The position numbers were made by a program, and so were the translations under genes. 64,000 nucleotides of DNA from assembly GCA_016865035.1 (NCBI GenBank), contig CP018227.1:1582001-1646000 (forward strand), written 5' to 3'. The stretch is from Kordiimonadales bacterium IMCC3096 (GTDB lineage: Bacteria; Pseudomonadota; Alphaproteobacteria; Minwuiales; Minwuiaceae). Position 1 is the first letter of the stretch. Each line of letters begins with the position of its first letter. Under the pieces are notes generated by a model. That model saw nothing but the letters and a program-made list of their open reading frames with translations. It did no database searches and was not told the origin of the DNA. This document shows, piece after piece, positions 15,943 to 24,430 of this stretch.

Positions 15943-16318
15943 GATACTCCTCGTCGAGGACAATGAGATGAACCGGGACATGCTGGGCCGACGTCTTGAA
16001 CGTCGGGGATATTCCGTGATCTTCGCGGTTGACGGCCCCGGCGGTGTCGCAGCCGCAAAGGACAGGCGCCCCGATCTGATCCTGATGGACATCGCGCTCG
16101 GCCAGATGGATGGCTGGGAGGCGACGCGGCTGATCAAGTCGGATCCGGACACGATGTCGATCCCGGTCATCGCCCTGACCGCCCACGCGCTTTCCAGTGA
16201 CCGGGAGCGCAGCGCACAGGTCGGCTGCATCGATTTCGACACCAAGCCCATCGACATGCCGCGCCTGCTGCGGAAGATCGAAGCCTGCCTGGACGGGCGC
16301 GCCGTCTCCGCCGCCTGA
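15935..16318 (+). CDS. Single-domain response regulator (DivK-like)
   Basis: A 127-residue receiver with no output domain. It has the acidic pocket EDNEMNRD, phospho-acceptor Asp in LILMDIALGQMDGWEATR, Thr in VIALTAHAL and Lys in DTKPIDMPRLL. The NEMNRDMLGRRLERRGY start and the overall form match DivK/PleD-type receivers of alphaproteobacteria, which work by protein contact with kinases. Translation overlaps that of the hybrid kinase, so it is almost certainly its phosphorelay partner. Assigning it to divK itself is not justified from sequence alone. Confidence 0.92.
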   Translation: MAEILLVEDNEMNRDMLGRRLERRGYSVIFAVDGPGGVAAAKDRRPDLILMDIALGQMDGWEATRLIKSDPDTMSIPVIALTAHALSSDRERSAQVGCIDFDTKPIDMPRLLRKIEACLDGRAVSAA

Positions 16319-16408
16319 CTTCCGTCCAGGGTTCTCCGGTCAGGGATCCGTGGCCGATGTCCTCTGGCCCATGCTCTCTGGCTATTGACCCCCGGACATG
16401 ATTGCATC

Positions 16409-16429
16409 GGAACAGTCGGGAACTGTTCC
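16409..16429 (+). promoter_or_regulatory. Hairpin abutting the ribD ribosome-binding site
   Basis: Perfect 8-bp arms GGAACAGT/ACTGTTCC enclose CGGGA. The last arm ends at 16429, directly before AAGAGGGCG, the presumed Shine-Dalgarno of ribD (ATG 16444). It could be a translational control hairpin or a DNA operator. It does not resemble an FMN riboswitch, which would need far more sequence. Confidence 0.4.
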
Positions 16430-16443
16430 AAGAGGGCGCACGC

Positions 16444-17559
16444 ATGAAGACCGCTGACAGCCGGGATGATCTCCGGCACATGCGCCATGCACTGCGGCTG
16501 GCACGCCGCGGCCTCGGGCGCACCGCCCCCAATCCTGCGGTCGGCTGCGTCATCGTCCGCGATGGCCTGACGGTCGGGCGCGGGTGGACCGCCCCCGGCG
16601 GGCGGCCGCATGCCGAGACCGGTGCGCTGGCCCAGGCCGGTGACCGGGCGGAAGGCGCCACGGCCTTTGTCACGCTGGAACCCTGCAGCCACCACGGACA
16701 GACCCCGCCCTGTGCCCGAAGCCTGATCGATGCCCGCGTTGCCCGTGTCGTCATCGCCATGACCGATCCCGACAGTCGCGTCGACGGGCGGGGCATCGCC
16801 ATGCTGCGCGATGCCGGGATTCAGGTGCTGACAGGTGTCTGCGAGACGGAGGCGCGGGACCTGCAGCATGGTTTCGTGCTCAACCGCACCATGGGTCGCC
16901 CCCTCGTCAGCCTGAAGGTCGCCAGCAGTCTGGACGGGCGCATCGCGACCGCGTCCGGTGAAAGCAAGTGGATCACCGGACCCGGGGCCCGCGCCGACGG
17001 TCACATGCTGCGCGCGACCCACGACGCCATCCTGATCGGCGCCGGAACGGCCCAGGCCGATGATCCGGAACTGACCTGCCGCCTGCCCGGCCTGGCCGAC
17101 AGGTCGCCGATCCGCGTCGTGCTGGATCGCCACCTGCGCCTGTCGCTCAGCGGTCGGCTTGTCCGCTCCGCCGCCGGGATTCCCCTGATCGTCTATGCCG
17201 ATCCGGGCGTCGATCCGGACCGCAAGGCCGCGCTGGCCGATGCCGGGGCCGACGTTCGCCATGTCGCGACCGACCCGCACGGCCGCCCCGATGCCAGGGC
17301 GGTGGCGGAGGATCTGGCCCGCGATGGCGTCACCCGACTGCTGCTGGAGGGCGGCGGCGGCATCGCGGCGTCCTTCCTTGCCGCCGGGCTTGTGGACCGG
17401 GTCTTCTGGTATCGCGCCGGACTGACCATCGGCGGCGACGGGCGACCGGCGCTGGCACCGCTGGAACTGGACCGGCTGGCCGACGCGCCGCGCTTCCAGC
17501 GCATGGCGGCAATACCCCTGGGTGATGATCTGCTGGAAACGTGGCGCAGGCAGGCGTAA
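16444..17559 (+). CDS. ribD: Bifunctional riboflavin deaminase/reductase RibD
   Basis: A 371-residue enzyme for the second and third steps of riboflavin synthesis: deamination of the pyrimidine and NADPH reduction of its ribose. The N-terminal zinc deaminase shows HAE at 56-58 and PCSHHGQTPPC at 80-90 (zinc ligands His56, Cys81, Cys90). The C-terminal reductase (from about 150) has SLKVASSLDGRIA and the LLEGGGGIAASFL nucleotide site. ATG 16444 follows a hairpin and an AGAGGG ribosome-binding site; the upstream in-frame ATG at 16402 is less likely. It opens the ribD-ribE-ribB-ribH-nusB cluster. Confidence 0.96.
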   Translation: MKTADSRDDLRHMRHALRLARRGLGRTAPNPAVGCVIVRDGLTVGRGWTAPGGRPHAETGALAQAGDRAEGATAFVTLEPCSHHGQTPPCARSLIDARVARVVIAMTDPDSRVDGRGIAMLRDAGIQVLTGVCETEARDLQHGFVLNRTMGRPLVSLKVASSLDGRIATASGESKWITGPGARADGHMLRATHDAILIGAGTAQADDPELTCRLPGLADRSPIRVVLDRHLRLSLSGRLVRSAAGIPLIVYADPGVDPDRKAALADAGADVRHVATDPHGRPDARAVAEDLARDGVTRLLLEGGGGIAASFLAAGLVDRVFWYRAGLTIGGDGRPALAPLELDRLADAPRFQRMAAIPLGDDLLETWRRQA

Positions 17560-17633
17560 AACCCCCAGCAGCTTCAGTCGGGCGTCCGCGCCCGGCGCAC
17601 ACGAACAAGCGTCCGGGCTTGGGAGGAGATCGC

Positions 17634-18227
17634 ATGTTCACCGGCATCGTTACCGACATCGGCCGCATCCGCGCCATCGAACCCCGTGGCGACATGCGCC
17701 TGGTCATCGAAACCGCCTTCGACATGGCGACGGTGGACATGGGCGCGTCCATCGCCTGTCACGGCATCTGCCTGACGGTGGTCGACAAGGGACCAGGCTG
17801 GTTCGCGGTCGACGTCAGCCAGGAAACCCTGGACCGCACCGCGCTGGGCCAGCTGGACGTCGGGTCGCGGCTGAACCTCGAACGCTCGCTGCGCGTCGGT
17901 GACGAGCTGGGGGGCCATATCGTGACCGGGCATGTGGACGGCGTCGCCACCATCGAGGCTCTGGAGACCGTGGGCGACAGCCGCCGCTTCGTCTTCCGTG
18001 CCCCGCCCCAGCTCGCCCGCTTCGTGGCGGAGAAGGGCTCCGTGGCGCTGAACGGGGCGTCCCTGACCGTGAATTCGGTCGAAGACGCCACGTTCGAGAT
18101 CAACATCATCCCGCACACCCAGTCGCGCACCACGTTCGGCGACGCGAAGACCGGGGACCGGGTCAATATGGAAATCGACGTGCTGGCGCGGTATGTGGCC
18201 CGTCTGCAGGACACGGTCGCAAGCTGA
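17634..18227 (+). CDS. ribE: Riboflavin synthase (alpha chain)
   Basis: A 197-residue riboflavin synthase, dismutating two 6,7-dimethyl-8-ribityllumazine to riboflavin. It shows the invariant start MFTGIV and the two tandem lumazine-binding barrels (about 1-90 and 95-190), the second with GGHIVTGHVDGVA and VALNGASLTVN. A GGGAGGAG ribosome-binding site precedes the ATG at 17634. It lies 74 bases after ribD in the same direction. Confidence 0.96.
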   Translation: MFTGIVTDIGRIRAIEPRGDMRLVIETAFDMATVDMGASIACHGICLTVVDKGPGWFAVDVSQETLDRTALGQLDVGSRLNLERSLRVGDELGGHIVTGHVDGVATIEALETVGDSRRFVFRAPPQLARFVAEKGSVALNGASLTVNSVEDATFEINIIPHTQSRTTFGDAKTGDRVNMEIDVLARYVARLQDTVAS

Positions 18228-18261
18228 CGGCCACTCAATTCTCACGTTTCAGGATCAACGC

Positions 18262-19377
18262 ATGTCATCGGAATATACCCGCTACCTTTCCTCCATCGAG
18301 GACGTCGTCGAGGATGCCCGCAACGGCAAGATGGTCATTCTGGTCGATGACGAGGACCGGGAGAACGAGGGCGATCTCTACATCCCGGCACAGTTCGCCA
18401 CGCCGGAAGCGGTCAACTTCATGGCCAAGCACGGGCGTGGCCTGATCTGCCTGTCGATGACGCAGGGCCGGGTGGATGAGCTGGGCCTGTCGCTGATGTC
18501 CCAGAACAACAAGGCCCGGCACCAGACCGCCTTTACCGTGTCGATCGAGGCCAAGGACGGCATCTCCACCGGCATCTCGGCGCATGACCGGGCCCTGACG
18601 ATCCAGGTGGCCATCGATCCCGCCCGCACCGCCGACGACATCGTCACTCCCGGGCATGTCTTCCCGCTGGTGGCGAAGGATGGCGGTGTGCTGCGCCGCG
18701 CCGGTCATACGGAGGCTGCGGTGGACATCGCCCGCATGGCCGGACTGCACCAGGCCGGTGTGATCTGCGAGATCATGAACGACGACGGGACGATGGCGCG
18801 CATGCCGGACCTGATCAAGTTCGCGCAGTACCACAACATGAAGATCGCCACCATTGCCGATCTGATCGCCTATCGCCGCCGCTCCGACAGGTTGGTGAAA
18901 CGCAGCTACGAGACCACGCTGACCAGCGACTTCGGCGGGGAATTCAGGCTGGTGGTGTTCGATTCGGAAGTTGCCTACGCGGAGCCCCTGGCGCTGGTGA
19001 AGGGCGATATAACGGGCGACGAGCCGCCGCTGGTGCGGATGCATGCCTATGACCCGCGCAACGACCTGTTCGGCGAATCCGGCGGCAAGGCGAAGCAACT
19101 GGAACAGGCCATGCGCATCATTGGCCAGGAAGGCCGGGGCGTGCTGGTCTTCCTGCGGGAAACCCGGGAACTGCGCATGTCGGAATTCCTGCAGTTGCAG
19201 GAGGAAGGCAATGTCGAGCAGTTGCGCGAACTGCGCGACTATGGCATCGGCGCGCAGATCCTCACCGACCTCGGGATCTCCCGCATGGTCCTGCTGACCA
19301 ACTCACCGAAGAACGTTGTCGGGCTGGAGGGCTATGATCTGGAGATCGTCGGCACCCGCCCCCTGAAGGAAGACTGA
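18262..19377 (+). CDS. ribB: 3,4-Dihydroxy-2-butanone-4-phosphate synthase with degenerate GCHII tail (RibBX type)
   Basis: A 371-residue protein. Residues 1-205 are a complete DHBP synthase: [11 protein letters not shown] at 29-39 binds Mg2+ and ribulose 5-phosphate, and [11 protein letters not shown] and TPGHVFPL follow. Residues about 210-371 have the GTP cyclohydrolase II fold signature ([40 protein letters not shown]) but the zinc-binding Cys set (C-x10-CDC type) is absent, so GTP hydrolysis is unlikely. This matches the RibBX variant described in Proteobacteria. A real ribA must exist elsewhere in the genome. AGGA at 18251-18254 supports ATG 18262. It is often misnamed ribBA. Confidence 0.9.
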   Translation: MSSEYTRYLSSIEDVVEDARNGKMVILVDDEDRENEGDLYIPAQFATPEAVNFMAKHGRGLICLSMTQGRVDELGLSLMSQNNKARHQTAFTVSIEAKDGISTGISAHDRALTIQVAIDPARTADDIVTPGHVFPLVAKDGGVLRRAGHTEAAVDIARMAGLHQAGVICEIMNDDGTMARMPDLIKFAQYHNMKIATIADLIAYRRRSDRLVKRSYETTLTSDFGGEFRLVVFDSEVAYAEPLALVKGDITGDEPPLVRMHAYDPRNDLFGESGGKAKQLEQAMRIIGQEGRGVLVFLRETRELRMSEFLQLQEEGNVEQLRELRDYGIGAQILTDLGISRMVLLTNSPKNVVGLEGYDLEIVGTRPLKED

Positions 19378-19379
19378 CC

Positions 19380-19832
19380 ATGGCCGGACCGCACCTGCTG
19401 ATCGTCGAATCCCCCTATTACGAGCATATCGCCAACGGGCTGGCCCAGGGCGCCATCGCGGCAATCGAGAAGGCGGGCGGCACCTATGACCGCCTGTCCG
19501 TCCCCGGCGCGCTGGAGGTGCCCGGCGCCATCGCGATGGCGGAGGCGGCGGTGGACCGTGGCGACCGCAGCTATGACGGCTATGTCGCGCTGGGCTGCGT
19601 CATCCGCGGCGAGACCCTGCACTACGAGATCGTGTCCAATGAGTCCGCGCGCGGCCTGATGGACCTGACGATCTATGACGGTGTCGCGGTCGGCAATGGC
19701 ATCATCACCGTGGAGAACGAGGAACAGGCCCTGGTCCGTTCCGACCCGGCGCAGAAGGACAAGGGTGGGGATGCGGCACGCGCGGCCCTGCGCATGGTGG
19801 AGATCCGGCGCGAGCTCGAAGCCGAATCATGA
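19380..19832 (+). CDS. ribH: 6,7-Dimethyl-8-ribityllumazine synthase
   Basis: A 150-residue lumazine synthase that condenses DHBP with the pyrimidine intermediate. Substrate-contact motifs are [15 protein letters not shown] (40-54), [18 protein letters not shown] (73-90, with general-base His81) and [14 protein letters not shown]. It starts two bases after the ribB stop and its stop overlaps nusB by four bases, so the three are co-translated. Confidence 0.96.
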   Translation: MAGPHLLIVESPYYEHIANGLAQGAIAAIEKAGGTYDRLSVPGALEVPGAIAMAEAAVDRGDRSYDGYVALGCVIRGETLHYEIVSNESARGLMDLTIYDGVAVGNGIITVENEEQALVRSDPAQKDKGGDAARAALRMVEIRRELEAES

Positions 19833-20341
19833 GCAACCCCCGCAGTGGCAGGACCGGCGGCAGGACCAGTGCCGAAGACCGCCGGAAACGCAGCACCGCG
19901 CGCATGCATGCGGTGCAGGCGGTCTATCAGCTGGAACTGAACGAAGGCCGCGTCGCCGATGTGGTGGCCGAATATTTGGACCATCGCCTGGGTCAGGACA
20001 TCGACGGGGAGGAACTGCTGCCCGCCGACCGGGACTTCTTCCAGGACCTGGTGCTGGGAACCGCCGACCGCAGGCTGGAGCTGGACACCATCGTCGAACG
20101 CTCCCTCAGCCTCGACTACACCATGGACCGGCTGGAGACCCTGCTGCGCGCCCTGTTGCGGGTCGCCGCCTACGAGATGCTGGCGCGGATCGACGTGCCG
20201 GCCAAGGTCGTGATCAACGAATATGTCGATCTGGGCGTCGCCTTCTTCGCCGGGGGCGAGACCGGACTGGTGAACGGCGTTCTGGACCGCATGGCCCGCG
20301 AGATCCGTCCCGGCGAGATCGGGGACCGGGCGCGGCGGTAG
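19829..20341 (+). CDS. nusB: Transcription antitermination factor NusB
   Basis: A 170-residue RNA-binding protein that acts with NusE (S10) at boxA in rRNA transcription. A basic, disordered N-terminus of about 25 residues leads into [16 protein letters not shown]. All-helical NusB features follow: [39 protein letters not shown] and [11 protein letters not shown]. Overlap with ribH (ATGA) is the usual ribH-nusB arrangement. Confidence 0.96.
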   Translation: MSNPRSGRTGGRTSAEDRRKRSTARMHAVQAVYQLELNEGRVADVVAEYLDHRLGQDIDGEELLPADRDFFQDLVLGTADRRLELDTIVERSLSLDYTMDRLETLLRALLRVAAYEMLARIDVPAKVVINEYVDLGVAFFAGGETGLVNGVLDRMAREIRPGEIGDRARR

Positions 20342-20414
20342 ATTGCGGAGCGGTTTTTCTTGCCCATATCCTGAACGAGTTGCCTGTCTGTAGAGGCTGG
20401 CCCCCGGCACCCTG

Positions 20415-20550
20415 CTTCCCCCCTTGAGGGGGAAGTGGCCGCGCAGCGGTCGATGGGGGGTGAGGCCGCAGGCCATGGGGGTGTGGACCAATTGCCATTC
20501 GGCTGCGCCGATTCACCCCCTTCCCGACCTTCCCCCATCAAGGGGGAAGG
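20415..20550. repeat. Composite palindromic element between nusB and thiL
   Basis: A 136-base element bounded by two hairpins: CTTCCCCC/GGGGGAAG with loop CTTGA at 20415-20435, and CCTTCCCCC/GGGGGAAGG with loop ATCAA at 20528-20550. The two ends are inverted versions of each other and a GGGGGTGA/TCACCCCC pair lies inside. It has no ORF. The whole 283-base nusB-thiL gap otherwise holds only the thiL ribosome-binding site. It differs in sequence from the other palindromes in this window and resembles BIME-type mosaics. Confidence 0.75.
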
Positions 20551-20624
20551 AGGTGGGCGGCAGATCGATGCAGCAGACGAACTGCTGAAACCGGAAGCGG
20601 AAACCTGGCGCAGGAGACGGCACA

Positions 20625-21599
20625 TTGACCATCGAGGGCGGAGAGTTCGGGCTGATCGCGGACCTGCTGGCGCCCCTCGCGGCGGAGGGCGCCTTTGGCC
20701 TGACCGACGACGCCGCGCTGCTGCCGGAGCTGCCTGCGGGGCAGGGCTGGGTCATGACCAAGGACGCCATGGTCGCGGGTGTCCACTTCCTGCCCGATGA
20801 TCCGCCGGACCTGATCGCGCGCAAGCTGCTGCGGGTGAACCTGTCGGACCTGGCCGCCATGGGCGCGGTGCCCTGCGGCTACCTGCTGGCCTGTGCCTGG
20901 ACGCCCGAGACCACTCACGGCTGGATCGAGGGTTTCGTGGCAGGGCTGGCAGCGGATCAGGCAGAGTTCGTTATCGGTCTCTATGGCGGCGACACCGTTT
21001 CCACACCGGGACCGCTCACCCTGTCCCTCACCGCCTTCGGGACCGCGCCACGCCAGTCCCTGCTGCGCCGCAATGGCGCGCGGGCCGGGGACGACGTGAT
21101 GGTCTCCGGCACACTCGGCGACGCCGCGCTGGGACTGAGGGTATTGCAGGGCACGCTGGACGCCGCGCCGGAACATGCCGCCGCCCTGGCCCAGCGCTAC
21201 CGGCTGCCGCAACCGCGCACGACACTCGGGCCCGCACTCGTCGGCCTGGCCAGCGCCGCGCAGGATGTGTCCGACGGGCTGCTGGCCGACCTCGGCCATA
21301 TCGCGCATCACTCCGATGTCGGCATGGAGGTGCATCTTGAACTGCTGCCCCTCTCCGTCGCCGCCCGCGAGAGCCTGGTCGAACGCCCCGACCTGGCGCA
21401 ACTGCCGCTGAACGGCGGTGATGACTATGAACTGGTCTTCACCGCGCCGCCCGCCGCGCGGGAGCGGATCACGGAGACGGCTGCGGCAACCGGCACACCG
21501 GTCACCCGCATCGGCCGCGTAGTCGAAGGCAGCGGCGTCAGCCCCTTCGCCGCCGGTCGCCCGCTGCCGGTCAAGGGCCAGGGCTGGCAGCATTTCTGA
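20625..21599 (+). CDS. thiL: Thiamine-monophosphate kinase
   Basis: A 324-residue kinase making thiamine diphosphate from thiamine monophosphate and ATP. It has the PurM-like fold: EFGLIADLL and GLTDDAALL at the N-terminus, DAMVAGVHF, VNLSDLAAMGA and YGGDTV for Mg-ATP, and NGGDDYELVFT near the C-terminus. The start appears to be TTG at 20625, since AGGAG lies eight bases upstream and no ATG is suitably placed. It lies downstream of nusB, the usual alphaproteobacterial order, but separated by a palindromic element. Confidence 0.95.
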   Translation: MTIEGGEFGLIADLLAPLAAEGAFGLTDDAALLPELPAGQGWVMTKDAMVAGVHFLPDDPPDLIARKLLRVNLSDLAAMGAVPCGYLLACAWTPETTHGWIEGFVAGLAADQAEFVIGLYGGDTVSTPGPLTLSLTAFGTAPRQSLLRRNGARAGDDVMVSGTLGDAALGLRVLQGTLDAAPEHAAALAQRYRLPQPRTTLGPALVGLASAAQDVSDGLLADLGHIAHHSDVGMEVHLELLPLSVAARESLVERPDLAQLPLNGGDDYELVFTAPPAARERITETAAATGTPVTRIGRVVEGSGVSPFAAGRPLPVKGQGWQHF

Positions 21600-21690
21600 G
21601 GCGGCGCGGCAACGGCCTTAAACCTTTGGAGAGATTTCATCCCTACCCTCTGCCTCTGCCCTTTCATGGTGGATGCGGAGAGCTGGTCCA

Positions 21691-22137
21691 ATGAAGAAGA
21701 TCGTCCTCATCGGTGCCGCGGTCCTGCTGCTTGGCGGCGGCGGCGCGGGTGCGTTCATGATGATGGGCGGCGAGGACAAGGCCGCACATGGCGAGACGGC
21801 GATGCCGGAGATCGTCATGAGCAAGGATCCGGTCTACCTGCGCCTTGACGGCCTGACCGCCCCGATCATGAAGGGCAGCCACGTCCGCCACTACATCTTC
21901 CTGAACATCAGCATCGAGATGGTGGACGACAGCGCCCGCGATGATGCCAGCCCGCTGAAGCCGCGCCTGCACGACGCCTTCCTGCGCGAATTCTACAGCA
22001 AGACCATCGCCCGCGGCGACGGCACCATCGATTTCGCCAATGTCTCCAAACGCCTGACCAAGCAGGCCCGGAAGGTGCTGGGCGAGGACCAGGTGGTCAC
22101 CGTCCTGATCACCCGCGCCATGCGCGGCGCGGGCTGA
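21691..22137 (+). CDS. FliL-like membrane-anchored periplasmic protein
   Basis: A 148-residue protein with an N-terminal membrane anchor (residues 3-20, very Gly-rich) and a periplasmic domain. DPVYLRLDGLTAPI, HYIFLNISIEMVDD and PRLHDAFLREFYSKT follow the pattern of FliL, the basal-body protein next to the flagellar stator. No flagellar genes adjoin it here, so it may be one of the FliL-like paralogues found after nusB-thiL in related genomes. A direct role in motility is unproven. ATG 21691 is preferred over 21673, since it starts exactly at the lysines before the anchor. Confidence 0.65.
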   Translation: MKKIVLIGAAVLLLGGGGAGAFMMMGGEDKAAHGETAMPEIVMSKDPVYLRLDGLTAPIMKGSHVRHYIFLNISIEMVDDSARDDASPLKPRLHDAFLREFYSKTIARGDGTIDFANVSKRLTKQARKVLGEDQVVTVLITRAMRGAG

Positions 22138-22167
22138 GGTGACCCATCGGCAGGCAAGGCCCGTGCT

Positions 22168-23487
22168 TCAATAGACCGCCAGATACCGCGCGCACATTTC
22201 CTCCGGGGTCAGCCCTTCCAGCACGGCCAGTTCGCCGCGCTTGTGCGCCAGGTAGACATCGCGGAAGGTCTGGCCGAACCATTCACGGATGCAGTCTTCC
22301 GCGGCGAAGGCCTCCAGCGCCGCCTCGAGCGACGTCGGCAGTCGCGTGATCCCCATTTCGGTGAGTTCCCACGTGTCCATCGTGCTCAGGTCCGACTCCG
22401 TCACGGTCGGCGCGGGCAGGTTGCGGGCGATACCCTCCGTTCCGGCGTGGATGATGGCCGCCAGTTGCAGGTAGGGGCTGGCGGCGGCGTCGCAGGCCCG
22501 GACCTCCAGATTGAACTGCCGCGCGATGGCCAGGGGATCGAGCGAGGTTACCGGGCAGATGCGCACCGATGCCTCCCGGTCCCGCAGTCCCAGATTGTTG
22601 AACGCGGCGCTCCAGCGGTGCGGTGTCAGGCGCAGGTAGGAGATCGCGCTGGGGGCCAGCAGCGCCAGGATGCCGGGCAGGAAGGTGGTGATTCCTGCGG
22701 CGAAGGATGCGGCAACGTCGGACAGTCCGGTCGCGCTGTCCGGGTCGTGGGTCACGGGCTGACCGTCGGCATCGTTCAGGCTGACATGGACATGGACCCC
22801 GTTGCCGACACCTGCCGGGTCACGGATCGGGGTGAAGCTGGCACGCTGGTCCCGCTCCCGCGCCGCCACCCGCACCAGTTCGCGCAGGATCACGGCCCGG
22901 TCGGCGGCGGCAAGCCCGTCCGCCGGTTTCATCGTCACCTCGAACTGGTCCGCACCGAATTCCTTCATGAAGGTATCCGGGCGCAGGCCGTTGCGCGCCA
23001 TCAGCTGGAAGATGCGCCGTCCCATCGCCGCACCGGACCGCGCCCCGGCCAGGGAATAGGAACTGCCACTGTCCCCAGCCGTCCCGCCGCTGACCTGAAA
23101 CTCATGCTCGAACGCCACCGTGGTGGTCAGTTGCGCCACGTCCTGCAGCCGCTGCAGCGCTGACTTCAGGATCGACCGTGTGCAGCATTCCCACGGCTCC
23201 CCCGCCAGCGTGCGGATATCGCCCAGCATCACATGTTCCACCGGGTCGCCAATCTGGTCATGGATCACCCAGGTGGCAGTCGGGTCGGGGACCAGGGCCA
23301 GATCGCCCAGCGCCCCGAAGGGACTGTCGGCAATCACGTCGAAGCAGGTGATCTGCACGTTCGTCGGGGTCCAGCCGACACCGCGCTGCAGGCGCAGCGG
23401 CAGATCGATCTCCGGGAAGCCCTTGCCCCGCACCTGGCCGGCTATGTCGGCACAGCAGGCCATGATGATCTGTTCACTGCTCGCCAT
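22168..23487 (-). CDS. Glutamine synthetase family protein (gamma-glutamyl ligase-like)
   Basis: A 439-residue enzyme of the glutamine synthetase superfamily. It has GS catalytic features: EHEF (metal-binding Glu), NGVHVHVSL, APSAISYLRLTPHRWSA and VRICPV. The N-terminal beta-grasp domain is shorter than in true GlnA, there is no adenylylation Tyr loop, and ends differ. It more likely joins glutamate (or a similar acid) to an amine, as gamma-glutamylputrescine or gamma-glutamylmethylamide synthetases do. ATG 23487 has AGGTGGGA upstream. It diverges from the formylglutamate amidohydrolase gene, so amide and glutamate metabolism is a shared theme. Confidence 0.8.
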   Translation of the reverse strand: MASSEQIIMACCADIAGQVRGKGFPEIDLPLRLQRGVGWTPTNVQITCFDVIADSPFGALGDLALVPDPTATWVIHDQIGDPVEHVMLGDIRTLAGEPWECCTRSILKSALQRLQDVAQLTTTVAFEHEFQVSGGTAGDSGSSYSLAGARSGAAMGRRIFQLMARNGLRPDTFMKEFGADQFEVTMKPADGLAAADRAVILRELVRVAARERDQRASFTPIRDPAGVGNGVHVHVSLNDADGQPVTHDPDSATGLSDVAASFAAGITTFLPGILALLAPSAISYLRLTPHRWSAAFNNLGLRDREASVRICPVTSLDPLAIARQFNLEVRACDAAASPYLQLAAIIHAGTEGIARNLPAPTVTESDLSTMDTWELTEMGITRLPTSLEAALEAFAAEDCIREWFGQTFRDVYLAHKRGELAVLEGLTPEEMCARYLAVY

Positions 23488-23578
23488 TCCCACCTGCTCC
23501 AACACTTTCATCCGGTTGCGGGAAATCATCCGGGCGGCGCATAGTCCTGTCAAATCGGGAGGACTGTTGACTTGTGGT

Positions 23579-23659
23579 CTGTTCCATCCCTCTCCCCCTC
23601 CCGGCCATCCAATCAGGATAGTGCCGTGGGTGGCCGGGAGGGGGAGAGGGATGGAACAG
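23579..23659. repeat. Long palindromic repeat, copy B
   Basis: Arms of 33 bp (23579-23611 and 23627-23659, one mismatch) with a 15-base spacer containing AGGATAG. Inner arm sequence is shared with copy A, while the outer ends (CTGTTCCAT) define a second subtype also seen in copies D and E. It lies in the divergent gap between the glutamine-synthetase-like gene and the formylglutamate amidohydrolase gene, ending 24 bases before the latter's ATG, so it may affect its expression. Confidence 0.9.
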
Positions 23660-23683
23660 GCAGCCAGAACCAGAGGAAGACCG

Positions 23684-24430
23684 ATGCTGACTGCCGACGA
23701 TCCAGATCCTGTCCTGTTTCAGGGCTCCGCGGGCGGGGGCGGTATCCTGCTGACCTGCGAGCATGGCGGACAGCTTGTGCCTCGCGCGCTGGGTGATCTG
23801 GGCGTCAGCGCGGCGGACATGCAGCGCCACATCGCCTGGGACATTGGCGCGCTGGCCCTGTCGCAGGCCCTGCTGGAGAACGTTTCAGCGCGTCTGGTCA
23901 GCCAGCGTTTCAGCCGCCTGGTGATCGACTGCAACCGGGGTCCGGCCTCCCCCGACCTGATCCCCACCGTCAGCGACGAAACACATGTTCCGGGCAATCG
24001 CGACCTGTCCCCGACCGAGGTCGGCGCGCGGACAGCCGCGATCCATGCGCCGTTCCATGACCGTATCGCGGCAGAGATCGCGCGCGACCGGCCTCGCCTG
24101 CTGGTCTCCATCCACAGCTTCACGCCGGTGATGGGGCAGCAGCGCCGACACATGCATGCCGGGTTCCTGGCCAACCGGATGCCGGAGGTGGCGGAGCGTT
24201 TCATGGCCACGATCGGGGCGGCGGCACCGGAACTGGTGCTGTCGATGAACGAACCCTATACGGTTGATGACATATCGGATTACACCGTGCCGGTGCATGG
24301 GGAGGGCAATCGCCTGCCGCATGTGCTGGTGGAGGTGCGGAACGACCAGTTGCAGGACCCGGCCGGCATCCGTCGCTGGGCCAACCTGCTGGCCATCGCG
24401 ATCAGGGATGTGGAGGCAGCAGAGCCATGA
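23684..24430 (+). CDS. N-formylglutamate amidohydrolase
   Basis: A 248-residue zinc hydrolase of the N-formylglutamate deformylase family, releasing formate and glutamate. The family motifs are LLTCEHGG (metal His), HIAWDIGA, DCNRG and SIHSFTPV, plus EVRNDQLQD near the C-terminus. ATG 23684 has AGGAAG upstream. The alternative ATG at 23651 lies inside palindrome copy B. It overlaps the following hydrolase by four bases (ATGA). It is the non-HutG clade often found apart from hut genes. Confidence 0.88.
   Translation: MLTADDPDPVLFQGSAGGGGILLTCEHGGQLVPRALGDLGVSAADMQRHIAWDIGALALSQALLENVSARLVSQRFSRLVIDCNRGPASPDLIPTVSDETHVPGNRDLSPTEVGARTAAIHAPFHDRIAAEIARDRPRLLVSIHSFTPVMGQQRRHMHAGFLANRMPEVAERFMATIGAAAPELVLSMNEPYTVDDISDYTVPVHGEGNRLPHVLVEVRNDQLQDPAGIRRWANLLAIAIRDVEAAEP

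Noticed and set aside
16319-16443. FMN riboswitch before ribD
   Set aside because: The gap is only 125 bases and shows none of the six-helix RFN element; only one simple hairpin is present.
14953-17280. A 775-codon minus-strand frame opposite the kinase, receiver and ribD
   Set aside because: No domain is visible and three well-supported genes lie on the other strand.
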